A DNA stretch of 64,000 nucleotides from Sphingomonas sp. 67-36 (GTDB lineage Bacteria > Pseudomonadota > Alphaproteobacteria > Sphingomonadales > Sphingomonadaceae): assembly GCA_001897375.1 (NCBI GenBank), contig MKSU01000010.1, forward strand, positions 1-64,000, given 5' to 3'. Each line of letters begins with the position of its first letter. Position 1 is the stretch's first letter. Both the position numbers and the translations under genes were made by a program. The notes under the pieces were generated by a model. That model was not told the origin of the DNA, did no database searches, and saw nothing but the letters and a program-made list of their open reading frames with translations. This document shows, piece after piece, positions 1 to 8,013 of this stretch.

Positions 1-2289
1 CGCGCTGGTGATCCCTGAGGCCTGCATCGCGGCATCGAGATTGTTGTGGATGATCTGGAACGCAGCCGCATAGCTGTCGTAGATGCGGACCTGTTCGGGC
101 GTCAGCATATGTTCGAGCACCTCATATTCGACGCCGTCGAACGACAGCGATCGCGCGGCATAAAGCCCAAGCGCCTTGAGATCGCGCGCCAGCACCTCCA
201 TCGCCGCGACCCCGCCATTCTCGATCGCGGTGACGAAGGCCGCGCGCGTCTCGAACGGGAAATCCTCGCCGCCCCAAAGTCCGAGCCGCTGGGCGTAGGC
301 GAGATTCTGGACGGTGGTCGCGCCGGTCGCCGAGACATAGACGATCCGCGCATCGGGCAACGCGTGCTGGAGACGAAGGCCGGCGCGCCCCTGCTGCGAC
401 GGGGCGACGTCGCCGCGCTCGCCCTTGCCGCCGACCGCATTGGCCATGGCGTGCGCCTCATCGAACACGAGAACGCCATCGAAGTCGCGGCCGAGCCAAT
501 CAACGATCTGCTCGACGCGCGACTTCTTGCCGCCGCGCTCCTGCGAGCGCAGCGTGGCGTAGGTGGTGAACAGCACGCCTTCCTCGAGCCGGATGTCGCT
601 GCCCTGGCGGAATCGCGAGAGTGGCGTCACCAGCAAGCGCTCCTGGCCGAGCGCCGACCAGTCGCGCTGTGCGTCTTCGAGCAATTTGTCGGACTTGCTG
701 ATCCAGACCGCCTTGCGACGGCCTTTCAGCCAATTGTCGAGGATGATCCCCGCGACCTGCCGCCCCTTGCCCGCGCCCGTGCCGTCACCCAGGAACCAGC
801 CGCGGCGAAAACGAAGCGCGCCCGCGGCGTCGTCGGGCGCAGCCGAGACGATCTCCCATGTCGCGTCGACCGTCCAGGCGCCCGAGAGATGGCCGGCATG
901 GGCCTCGCCGGCATAGATCACGGATTCGAGCTGGGCGTCGGACAGGATGCCGAGCGTGACCAGCGACGGAGGCAGATGCGGGCGGTAGGAAGGCTTGGGC
1001 GGCGCGACCGATGCCATCGCGGCCGATTGGACCAAAGGCGAAGGGTGCGGCAGCACGCCGGGAATGGCGAGCGACTGGAGCGCGTAGGACTCGTAGATGC
1101 TGTCGCCGAGACGTCCTTCGGGTGCCGTCCAGTCCCGCGTCTCGTAATCGAGTTCGACCCCTTCGGGCTCGGGGGCGGCCGGCGCTGGCGTAGCGGTCGT
1201 TGTCGAAGGCTTCGCGCGGATCGCCGTGGCAGATGCGCTGATCGGCAACGCCGCGACCGGCGCGGGCGTGGTCGGCGTGCGCGGCGGCATCTGGTCGAGC
1301 ACCCATGCCAGCAGCGTCGCCGTGTCGGCCGCCTTGCCCGCGCTTTCGGGGAAGCGGTCGGGGTCGTCGGCCGGGATCTTGTCGATGACGGTGAGCCGCG
1401 TGGCGATCGACGTCCCGTGCCGGGCATAGACGCTGCCGTCGATCGCGGCGGTGAACTGGACCCGGCCATGCTCCTGAAGCCCGGCGAACGCGCTGCGCCA
1501 TGCCGGTGCGGCCGGTGCGCAATTGGCGCCGGTGATGGCCACCAGCCGCCCGCCGGGTTCGAGCCGGGCAAGCGCCGACGCGATATGGCGCAGCGCCGTG
1601 TCCTTCATTGCGCGATCGACATCGGCCGTGGCCGAGAAAGGCGGATTCATCAGCACGACGGTCGGACGAACCGCCGACGACAGCCGATCGTCGATCGACG
1701 CGGCATCATGGTGCGATACCGCAATGCCCGGGAAGAGGCGGCCGAGCAGCGTGGCGCGGACCTCGGCCAGCTCGTTGAGCGCTAGATCGGCCCGCGCCAG
1801 TTCGGCATGGATCGCGAGCATGCCCGTGCCGGCGGATGGTTCGAGCACGCGATCGTTCGGGCCGACCGCGGCGGCGACTGCGGCGACATAGGCAAGGCCG
1901 GGAGGCGTGGAGAATTGCTGGAGCGCCTGGCTCGTCTCCGATCGACGCGTGTGGCTGGGCAGCAATCCGGCGATCCGCTCGATCAGCGAGAGCGAACTGG
2001 CCGGCGTGCGGGCAAGGATCGTGCGGCCATATTTGCGCAAAAACAGGATCGTCGCCGCCTCACAGGCGTCATAGCCGGTCTTCCAATCCCAGGCGCCTTC
2101 GGCATCGCTGGCGTTGAAGGCTTGCGACATGGCGGCGCGCAGTTCGGCGGCGTCGATCTGTCGGCCGGCTTCGAGCGTGGGCAGGAGCCGGGCGGCGGCA
2201 AGAAGGATCGCCGCGGCGGGGGCGGCGAAGGCGGACGCGGCGGCGGCTGGCGCGACGTCGGGCGCCGCGTCGGACAGGGTGCGGGTCAT
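1..2289 (-). CDS. Strawberry notch-type methyltransferase/DEAD-box helicase, partial (3' end off window)
   Basis: The reverse strand is open from ATG at 2289 to the left edge, so at least 763 residues of a longer protein are present. Around residues 130-230 lies a class I SAM-dependent DNA methyltransferase domain with the catalytic motif NPPF (near 1645). Around residues 500-640 lies an SF2 helicase core with Walker A GDGTGAGKG (near 755) and Walker B DEAH (near 455). This domain order is the bifunctional N6-methylase/helicase of the strawberry notch family, known from plasmids and integrative elements of alphaproteobacteria, where its role is thought to lie in DNA transfer or anti-restriction (unproven). 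A GGAG box sits about eight bases before the ATG. A long open frame on the opposite strand is a codon-bias shadow. Family assignment is strong; the biological role is inference. Confidence 0.88.
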   Translation of the reverse strand, partial: MTRTLSDAAPDVAPAAAASAFAAPAAAILLAAARLLPTLEAGRQIDAAELRAAMSQAFNASDAEGAWDWKTGYDACEAATILFLRKYGRTILARTPASSLSLIERIAGLLPSHTRRSETSQALQQFSTPPGLAYVAAVAAAVGPNDRVLEPSAGTGMLAIHAELARADLALNELAEVRATLLGRLFPGIAVSHHDAASIDDRLSSAVRPTVVLMNPPFSATADVDRAMKDTALRHIASALARLEPGGRLVAITGANCAPAAPAWRSAFAGLQEHGRVQFTAAIDGSVYARHGTSIATRLTVIDKIPADDPDRFPESAGKAADTATLLAWVLDQMPPRTPTTPAPVAALPISASATAIRAKPSTTTATPAPAAPEPEGVELDYETRDWTAPEGRLGDSIYESYALQSLAIPGVLPHPSPLVQSAAMASVAPPKPSYRPHLPPSLVTLGILSDAQLESVIYAGEAHAGHLSGAWTVDATWEIVSAAPDDAAGALRFRRGWFLGDGTGAGKGRQVAGIILDNWLKGRRKAVWISKSDKLLEDAQRDWSALGQERLLVTPLSRFRQGSDIRLEEGVLFTTYATLRSQERGGKKSRVEQIVDWLGRDFDGVLVFDEAHAMANAVGGKGERGDVAPSQQGRAGLRLQHALPDARIVYVSATGATTVQNLAYAQRLGLWGGEDFPFETRAAFVTAIENGGVAAMEVLARDLKALGLYAARSLSFDGVEYEVLEHMLTPEQVRIYDSYAAAFQIIHNNLDAAMQASGITSA

Positions 2290-2380
2290 GGAAAGTCTCC
2301 GGGAGGGTGGGTTGGCCAGCCCGCGGATCTCTCCCTCTGGTCCTGCCGGGCTCGCCCCTTTCCGGCCAGCCCTCTCCCTC

Positions 2381-2575
2381 TCACCCGGGTCCGATATCCA
2401 GATCCTGCTCGACGCCGAGAGCCTTCAGCCGCGCATGGTCGAGGTAGCTGACGATCTCATAGTCGTCGGACATATGCGCATAGTCACCCGCCCGGACCTC
2501 GCCGAGCGTCGCCCAGGTGCCATCGGGCCAGACGGCGATATCGTCGCTGTTATGGGGGTGTGCATTGCGGGTCAT
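2381..2575 (-). CDS. Small conserved-looking hypothetical protein (64 aa)
   Basis: A 64-residue acidic reading frame begins with MTRNAHPHNSDDIAVWPDG and ends at TGA 2381. It lies directly upstream of the methyltransferase/helicase gene on the same strand, about 90 bases away, so the two may share a transcript. Its composition (a PDGTWATLGEV segment, a Y-rich centre and a helical C-terminus) looks like a real small protein rather than noise. I recognise no domain and assign no function. A longer in-frame extension exists upstream, but its composition is low-complexity and it is probably non-coding. Confidence 0.55.
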   Translation of the reverse strand: MTRNAHPHNSDDIAVWPDGTWATLGEVRAGDYAHMSDDYEIVSYLDHARLKALGVEQDLDIGPG

Positions 2576-2756
2576 GGCTGTCTCCGTTCCGTGCGCGGGA
2601 CGATTCCCGCCGACGCCGGGGACAAGGGGCCGGACGTAACTGTCACCGAGCGTAGCGAGGGGAACCCGCCTGCGGGTTGACGGTGGCGACGCCTTGCCCC
2701 TTACCGGGGCGTCGTTCGGGCGGGATGGCAGACGCACGGGAGGGGGGCCAGGATCG

Positions 2757-2942
2757 CTACGCCGCCGCACGCCACCAGGCGATCCGCTCCTCCCGACTGG
2801 CATTGGCCAGCCTGAGCAGCAGATCGCCGTGACAGGGCAGCGGCGCGCAGAAGCAGAAGAGATCGTGCCCGCGCAATTCGTCGAGCGCGCGAAGGAGATG
2901 ATGCTGGGTGCGCAGCCAGGCTGCATATTTCGCGATGACCAT
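2757..2942 (-). CDS. DUF4326-like small protein, N-terminus uncertain
   Basis: The frame reads through a pattern typical of DUF4326 proteins: GDRAMVIAKYAAWL, then LDELRGHDLFCFCAP, then PCHGDLLLRLAN. The Cys/His-containing core FCFC...CHGD is the recognisable feature. Homologues normally have a further N-terminal stretch with an NPF motif. Here that part would need the sequence upstream of 2942 (NRFQRAGQWIGIDGD), which is in frame but has no start codon before a TGA near 3003. The gene is therefore either 5'-truncated, frameshifted, or started at 2942. Proteins of this family are common near plasmid and phage genes; their function is unknown. Confidence 0.5.
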   Translation of the reverse strand: MVIAKYAAWLRTQHHLLRALDELRGHDLFCFCAPLPCHGDLLLRLANASREERIAWWRAAA

Positions 2943-3184
2943 GGCCCGGTCGCCGTCGATGCCGATCCATTGGCCGGCGCGCTGAAAGCGGTTGTTCGTT
3001 CATGCGAATACTTGAGCCACAAGGGGCCGGCTCCGAACTGTCCGGTTTCAGGCGAAGCGGATGCCACCTCACCATGGGCAGATCCTCGGATACAAAATCT
3101 GTTTGATTCTGGGGGTAATGCGGGATCAAATTTGCAAACCCGTTGGCCTCTTGTTACGCATTACGAAACACTGTTGAGGAACCG

Positions 3185-3523
3185 GTGGAGATTTCGTTCG
3201 ATAATCCCGAAACCAGGGACCTGCTTTGCTGCCAGCAGAACATGGTCGCCAGGTTCGGAAATCAGCTGGCGAGATTGATCTGTTGCCGGCTCGCCGTGCT
3301 GCGGGCGGCGCCTTCGCTCGCCCACATTCCGGCCGCGCCCCCGATCAGTCTCGTCGTTTCCGCGAAGGACGGACTGTGCTCGGTCGCGCTCGGCCGCCTC
3401 GCGCGGCTCGATTTTCGGCCCTACGCCGCCAAGCGCGTGCTCGCCAAGAACCTGGCTGCAATTTCCGAAATCGAGATCGTCGGAGTCGGCCTTATCGCCG
3501 ATGCCAAGGGAAAGAAGTCATGA
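3185..3523 (+). CDS. higB: HigB/RelE-type toxin
   Basis: About 112 residues starting at GTG 3185 (VEISFDNPETRDL), chosen because GAGGA lies about five bases upstream. The sequence shows the RelE/HigB layout: an N-terminal beta strand, a helical AxxFGxxLAxxI region, a proline-rich loop, and the closing strand pair LARLDFRPY ... EIEIVGVG. HigB proteins are ribosome-dependent mRNA endonucleases. The stop overlaps the ATG of the next gene (ATGA), the usual toxin-first order of hig loci. What is unusual is the partner, a large antitoxin fused to a metallopeptidase. The catalytic residues cannot be assigned with certainty by eye. Confidence 0.8.
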   Translation: MEISFDNPETRDLLCCQQNMVARFGNQLARLICCRLAVLRAAPSLAHIPAAPPISLVVSAKDGLCSVALGRLARLDFRPYAAKRVLAKNLAAISEIEIVGVGLIADAKGKKS

Positions 3524-4620
3524 CCAAGCAACCCCAGCGCTACGCCTACACCCCGGATTACGCCTGCCCACCAGGCGAACTGATCCAGGAATACCTCGAC
3601 AGCCTCGACATCTCGGCGCGCGAGCTTGCCCGTCGGTGCGGGCGGTCGGGCAAGCTGATGGCGGAGATCGCCTCGGGCCGTGCGCCGATCGAGCCGGCGA
3701 CCGCGCTTCAGCTCGAGCGGGTCCTCGGCGTTTCGGCGTCGATTTGGTCGGGGATGGAGGCCGCCTATCAGCTTCACCAGGCTAAGGAAGCCGAGAACAG
3801 GGAGCTCGAGGCCTGCTACAAATGGGCCAGTGACTTTCCATTGAAGGAACTGGCCGAGCGGGATCTCATCGATCGCAGCGGGACCAAGTCGGACCAGGTC
3901 CGTGAGATGCTGCGGTTCTTCGGGGTGGGTAACGTGAAGGCCTGCGACGAACGGGTGCTCGAGTTGCTCGACGGCGACTATCGCACATCGGATACCTTCA
4001 AGAACGACGAGCTGTCGCTCGCAACCTGGTTGCAGATCGGTGAACGCCGCGCCGCCGGGATTGAGACGAAGGCCTACTCCAGGGACGCCTTCATCAAGGC
4101 ACTCACCGCCATTCGCGAACTAACGCTAATCCCGATCGACAAGGCCCTACCGGAGCTCGCCGAGCAGTGCGCCGAAGCCGGGGTAGCGTTCATTCTCGAA
4201 AAGCCGCTCAACAAGGTCAGGGCAAGCGGAGTCGCGCGCTGGCTCTCGCCTCGCAAGGCGCTGATCCAGCAAAGCCTGCGGCACAAGTCCGATGACCATT
4301 TCTGGTTCACGTTCTTCCATGAGTGCGCCCACATCCTGCTGCACAGCCGGCGCGAAACGTTCATCGACATGACGAAGGGACCGGGCAGCGGGAAACCGGT
4401 ACAGGAAGCCGAGGCCAATGCTTGGGCCGCCGACTTCCTAGTTCCCGCCCCGGCGCTCAAGAAATTCGTCAGGTCGTTTTCCAAGACGCCCGAGGAGGTG
4501 CAGTACTTCGCGGCGGCGCATCGGGTTGCGCCAGGCATCGTGGTAGGACAGCTCCAGCACGCTCACGTCTTGGGCTATAACGAACTTAACCACCTGAAAA
4601 TCCGGTACGAATGGGTCTGA
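3520..4620 (+). CDS. higA: HigA-type XRE regulator fused to ImmA/IrrE metallopeptidase
   Basis: 366 residues. Residues about 15-85 form a HigA-type XRE helix-turn-helix (ELARRCGRSGKLMAEIASG, then ALQLERVLGV). Residues about 200-310 form an ImmA/IrrE zinc peptidase domain, with the metal motif HECAH at residues 267-271 and a downstream acidic segment EAEANAWAADFLVP. Proteins of this fused type act as antitoxin and transcriptional repressor; the peptidase part may cleave a regulator, as ImmA does with ImmR. The start ATG overlaps the toxin stop, so the two are translationally coupled. The pair lies 140 bases upstream of the ubiquitin-like conjugation operon on the same strand, which raises the possibility that it controls or guards that operon; this is inference. 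Confidence 0.88.
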   Translation: MTKQPQRYAYTPDYACPPGELIQEYLDSLDISARELARRCGRSGKLMAEIASGRAPIEPATALQLERVLGVSASIWSGMEAAYQLHQAKEAENRELEACYKWASDFPLKELAERDLIDRSGTKSDQVREMLRFFGVGNVKACDERVLELLDGDYRTSDTFKNDELSLATWLQIGERRAAGIETKAYSRDAFIKALTAIRELTLIPIDKALPELAEQCAEAGVAFILEKPLNKVRASGVARWLSPRKALIQQSLRHKSDDHFWFTFFHECAHILLHSRRETFIDMTKGPGSGKPVQEAEANAWAADFLVPAPALKKFVRSFSKTPEEVQYFAAAHRVAPGIVVGQLQHAHVLGYNELNHLKIRYEWV

Positions 4621-4690
4621 TTCCGATTATGCAACGTGATACGTGACAGCTAATTAAAAAAAAATGCAGCGTAAGAGGTAACACTTTTTG

Positions 4691-4720
4691 TTGACGGCGG
4701 CGAAGGGCCTGCCGTATTCA
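4691..4720 (+). promoter_or_regulatory. Putative sigma70-type promoter of the Ubl operon
   Basis: TTGACG (4691-4696) and TATTCA (4715-4720) are separated by 18 bases and lie 40 bases before the ATG of the Ubl gene. An A-rich tract stands just upstream (4655-4665). This is a plausible -35/-10 pair seen by eye only. Confidence 0.4.
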
Positions 4721-4759
4721 CCGTGCATGGCGATTCCCGCCAGGCACGGAGCCAGAATC

Positions 4760-5074
4760 ATGACTGCACCCAATCCCGCGAAAGGCTCTCCCGACGACAA
4801 GACGATCGGGGTGACCGCCACCTATCTGCCAGCGCGCCAGCCCGCGCAGCTCACCTTCCCCGAGACCGCCGGTGTCGGCGCGGTCAAGACGGGCATCATG
4901 GAGAAGTTCGGGGTCGCCGAAGGGCCCACCCCGGATGGCCAGGGCCAGATCGTCTTCCAGCTGTTCGACAAGGACGAGCAGCTCACCGACATGAGCCGGA
5001 CGATCGGCGACGTCGCGGCGCCCGCGCGCCACGTCAAGCTGAACCTGGTCAAGCAGATCGTCCAGGGAAGCTGA
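4760..5074 (+). CDS. Ubiquitin-like modifier protein of a bacterial conjugation operon (BilA-like)
   Basis: 104 residues. It is followed at once by genes for an E2-like, a JAB protease and an E1-like protein, which is what identifies it. The sequence fits a single beta-grasp fold: strand VTATYLPARQPAQLTF, a helix AVKTGIMEKFGV, then QIVFQLFDKDEQLTD and a final strand HVKLNLVKQIV. In eukaryotic ubiquitin the C-terminus is a di-glycine; here it ends in QGS, so only one glycine stands near the end. Proteins like this are conjugated to target proteins via E1 and E2. Known Bil modifiers usually have two beta-grasp domains, so this one is short. The start at 4760 was chosen over an upstream frame extension because GGAG lies about nine bases before it. 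Confidence 0.75.
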   Translation: MTAPNPAKGSPDDKTIGVTATYLPARQPAQLTFPETAGVGAVKTGIMEKFGVAEGPTPDGQGQIVFQLFDKDEQLTDMSRTIGDVAAPARHVKLNLVKQIVQGS

Positions 5075-5077
5075 CCC

Positions 5078-5515
5078 GTGAGCTCGCTCGACGAGTTGCT
5101 GTTCGACAAGGATCTCGCGGAGGTCTGGCAGGATGCCGAAGCCCACCGCTGGACCCTCGAGCGAGCGGACACCCTGGCGGTCGACGTAACCATCTCGCCG
5201 CAGCGCGCTCCGAACGAGCTCTACCTGGCGCGGCTCCGCTGGACCGAATATCCGGGGCGGTTGCCCGCCTCGGTGGTGTTCCTGCATCCCGAGACGCGGG
5301 CAGCCGGTGCCAAGTCCTCATGGCCGACGATCGCCGGCGTCCGCCCGCCGAATGACATCTGCGCCTGCTGGACCGCCGAGGGCTATATCGCGCACCAGGA
5401 GTGGCTGGGCGACTCGAACATGACCTGGGACACCGGCGACAATGCGCTGCTCACCCAACTGCGCTTCCTCCAGCACCAGATGGACTTCACCTACGAAGGA
5501 CGCACCAATGACTGA
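5078..5515 (+). CDS. Prokaryotic E2-like ubiquitin-conjugating protein (BilB-like)
   Basis: 145 residues from GTG 5078, three bases after the Ubl stop and preceded by GGGAAG. The fold order fits E2 proteins: an N-terminal helix, beta strands (LAVDVTIS, ELYLARLRW, ASVVFLHP), then the PPNDICACWTAEG segment. Cys95 or Cys97 of that segment is the candidate thioester cysteine, in the place of the usual HPN...C segment. A C-terminal helix LLTQLRFLQHQ follows. In homologous operons the E2 accepts the Ubl from the E1 and passes it to the target. The gene overlaps the JAB gene by eight bases. Pairwise similarity to eukaryotic E2s would be very low; the call rests on fold pattern and neighbours. Confidence 0.75.
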   Translation: MSSLDELLFDKDLAEVWQDAEAHRWTLERADTLAVDVTISPQRAPNELYLARLRWTEYPGRLPASVVFLHPETRAAGAKSSWPTIAGVRPPNDICACWTAEGYIAHQEWLGDSNMTWDTGDNALLTQLRFLQHQMDFTYEGRTND

Positions 5516-6041
5516 CTTCTTCGAAATGCCCGAGCGCTGGGTGCTGCCCGACTTCATCTGGAAGCAATCGCTCGAAGACATGGCGCTTGACGGCGCGAAG
5601 GGCTGCGAGGGCGTCGCTCTATGGCTCGGCCGGCACCACGAGGGCGCCGCCGTCATCAGCGCCTGCGTGCTGCTGCGCGGACCCGGTGTGGTCAAGCGCC
5701 CCAACCATCTTTCGATCAGCGCAGGCCTGATGAACCAGGTGACGATGGCTGCCCTCGAACTCGACCTGATCCTGATCGGGCAGGTGCATTCGCACAGTCC
5801 GCTCGCCTCGACTGATCTCAGCTATCCCGACCGCTACCTCGGCATTACCGAGCGCGGGTACCTGTCGCTCGTCGCCCCCGACTTCGCGCAGAACCCCGCG
5901 ACGCGTCTCGCGCACTGCGGGGTGCATGTCCACGAGGGTGCAGCGGGGTGGCGCCGCATGGCCGCCGCGGAAATCTCCAGCCGCTTCGAACTGCCCGACC
6001 TTACGCCCCACGCTCCGCTGGTGATCGGAGGACCGGCATGA
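5508..6041 (+). CDS. JAB/MPN-domain metalloprotease (DUB-like, BilD-like)
   Basis: 177 residues. The JAMM zinc centre is visible as a glutamate in CEGVALWLG (Glu34) and the His-x-His pair of GQVHSHSPL (His94, His96), followed by STDLSYPD with Asp103 or Asp108 as third ligand. The spacing after HSH differs a little from the classic HxHx7SxxD, so the exact ligand is uncertain. JAB proteins of such operons remove or process the ubiquitin-like modifier. The start ATG lies inside the end of the E2 gene and the stop overlaps the E1 start (ATGA), so the four genes form one tightly coupled operon. Confidence 0.82.
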   Translation: MTDFFEMPERWVLPDFIWKQSLEDMALDGAKGCEGVALWLGRHHEGAAVISACVLLRGPGVVKRPNHLSISAGLMNQVTMAALELDLILIGQVHSHSPLASTDLSYPDRYLGITERGYLSLVAPDFAQNPATRLAHCGVHVHEGAAGWRRMAAAEISSRFELPDLTPHAPLVIGGPA

Positions 6042-7519
6042 GCGCGGATCTGCATCGCAGCCGTACCGCGGCCACCGTCGCCGCGCTGGCGTCCGGGAAC
6101 GAACATCGCTTTACCAGCAAACGCGTGCTGCTCACCGGCGACCGTGATGCTCTGCTCACCGCCAACGGTGCGGACATGGCGCGGGCCGCACTGCAGCTGC
6201 TTATGCGGATTAGTGACAACGTCGACGTGGCGCTGCCGCTGCTGAGCGGATCGCTGGGCACCGATCTTGCCCGCGATGGCGAGAGATTCGCATGGGACCG
6301 CGCGCCGCAGTTCGTGGCTTGCGACGGTGACTGGAGCGGCTACGATGCGATCCTCTCGATCGGTTCAAGTGTCCGTGCCGACCTGCCCTGGACCGCGATG
6401 ACCGCGAACGGCTGGATCGCGAGCGTGACTTCGGGCGCCCGCGGCATCGCTGCCGACTGCAGCCGGCCCAATCCGATCACCGCGCTGGCGGCGGCGAGTC
6501 TCGGGGTCTGCGAGGTATTCAAGCGGCTCATCGAGCTGCGGCCCGAACTCGGGGAACTGCTCGACGGGTCTGTGCTGAGCCTGTGGGATCATACGCTGGG
6601 CGGCTCGGAAGGTCCCGACATCCCGGCGAAGCTCGAAGCTGACCTGATGGTCAACGGGGCCGGGGCGATCGGCAGCGCCATCGCGCACCTGCTCGCCCGG
6701 CTACCGCGCGTGGGCGAACTCACCGTGGTGGACAAGCAGGACTACGGTCCGGAGAACTGGGGCACCTGCCTCGATCTCGAGCGCAGCCAGGTCGGCCAGC
6801 CTAAGGCGGAGATCGTGGCGCACCGGTTGCAACCGGGCGGTTCGGTTCGCGGTCTTAACACGACGATCAAGGCAGCCACCAAAGACCATTTTGGCGCAGT
6901 GACCCGCTGGCCCGAGATCGTTCTCAACGGCCTCGACGGCATCGACGCGCGCCATGACGCGCAGGAGATCTGGCCCGACCTGGTTATTGACGGCGCGCTC
7001 GATGCCGACCTCCAGGTCCGGGTCAGCGCGCACGAATGGGCCTCGGATCGGGCTTGCTTGCGATGTCTCTACCAGCATCCTCCGGGTGAACTGGCAGTGG
7101 TCAAACAGATGCGGGATACCGGCCTGTCCTGGGCGAGCTTGCAAAACCAAGACCGGCCCTTGACCGAACAGGACGTCGCCGCGGCCGACCCGGCGCGGCA
7201 GGCCGGCTTGCGCTCGCGGCTCGGCAGGACGGTCTGCTCGATCGTGACCGAGGACGGGGCGCGGGCAATGTCGCGCTCGCAGTTGGACGAAGGCTTCTCA
7301 CCCTCGGTGCCATTCGCGGCCTGCTTCAGCGCGTGCCTCGTCGTTACCGAGCTGGTGCGCTACTTGATTACCGGCGAAGTCGGGGTGCGCCCGCTCTGGC
7401 AGGTGAGCATGCTGATCGGACCCGATACCGCGCAGATGCTTCCCGACAAGCGCCATGCCGACTGCAGGTGTCGGCATCGCGAACTGATCGATAAAGTCCG
7501 CGCCAGCTGCATTGGTTGA
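6038..7519 (+). CDS. ThiF/E1-like ubiquitin-activating enzyme (BilC-like)
   Basis: 493 residues. The N-terminal 200 residues resemble an inactive or accessory domain. Residues about 200-330 form the ThiF/E1 adenylation domain: nucleotide motif NGAGAIGSA (207-214), the acidic strand end VVDKQDYGPEN, Lys256, and the NGLDGIDAR segment. Cys340-x2-Cys343 and a C-terminal CRCRH probably bind zinc; Cys in RTVCSIVTEDG is one candidate for the thioester cysteine. E1 enzymes adenylate the modifier's C-terminus with ATP and form a thioester. The gene closes the Ubl-E2-JAB-E1 operon. No cGAS/CD-NTase or UvrD neighbour exists, which separates it from CBASS. Confidence 0.85.
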   Translation: MSADLHRSRTAATVAALASGNEHRFTSKRVLLTGDRDALLTANGADMARAALQLLMRISDNVDVALPLLSGSLGTDLARDGERFAWDRAPQFVACDGDWSGYDAILSIGSSVRADLPWTAMTANGWIASVTSGARGIAADCSRPNPITALAAASLGVCEVFKRLIELRPELGELLDGSVLSLWDHTLGGSEGPDIPAKLEADLMVNGAGAIGSAIAHLLARLPRVGELTVVDKQDYGPENWGTCLDLERSQVGQPKAEIVAHRLQPGGSVRGLNTTIKAATKDHFGAVTRWPEIVLNGLDGIDARHDAQEIWPDLVIDGALDADLQVRVSAHEWASDRACLRCLYQHPPGELAVVKQMRDTGLSWASLQNQDRPLTEQDVAAADPARQAGLRSRLGRTVCSIVTEDGARAMSRSQLDEGFSPSVPFAACFSACLVVTELVRYLITGEVGVRPLWQVSMLIGPDTAQMLPDKRHADCRCRHRELIDKVRASCIG

Positions 7520-8013
7520 ATCCTAAATCTGCAGGGTTGATGCGCAGGTGATCGTCGAGTGGACAGGCCTGTCCGACATCGCTGCCTTTTCGCGCAGGCC
7601 AATTCAATGTCTGCCTTTGGGAAATTGGCGAGCGAGCTCGAACGATTGAGCTGGGGCGCGTTGCTGCCGTTATCGTCGATCGGCGGCATGGTCTCTTTAC
7701 CCCAGCTTCATTCTCATGAACGGACTATCAGGACCATCCGACAGCCCGGACCTGGAGAAAGGCCTAAGGCGGATCCACGAATGGCCGGTGTCGGCGTATC
7801 CGGACGCTCCCAGTTGCCGCCCCGACCGACAGGAATGTCCCAAATTCTGCTCGTTTCACCTTTGAAAACCCCGAGCGGTATGCGGAGACCCGCCTGTTTG
7901 CGGCCGCAACGTATTCCCAGCATCGAACCGGACGGGCGTTGAAGCGCAGCAGTCCTTGTTTTCGGTCAGCCGGCGCAAATCAGGTGATGATCGGTGGGTA
8001 CGGTCGGCTCCTT
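7520..8013. other. Intergenic gap between the E1 gene and the kinase gene
   Basis: About 490 bases without a convincing gene. Short reading frames occur but none has a ribosome site or a protein-like composition. The mixed, non-periodic sequence could be the decayed remains of a mobile element or an intergenic dispersed repeat; I can see no inverted repeats or transposase fragments that would settle this. Confidence 0.4.

Noticed and set aside
46-1785. Long open frame on the + strand (579 codons)
   Set aside because: It is antisense to the methyltransferase/helicase gene, is extremely Arg-rich and has no motifs; GC-rich codon bias produces such shadows.
4760-7519. CBASS with Cap2/Cap3
   Set aside because: No CD-NTase or effector gene stands near, and a dedicated Ubl gene is present, so the set is a Ubl conjugation operon.
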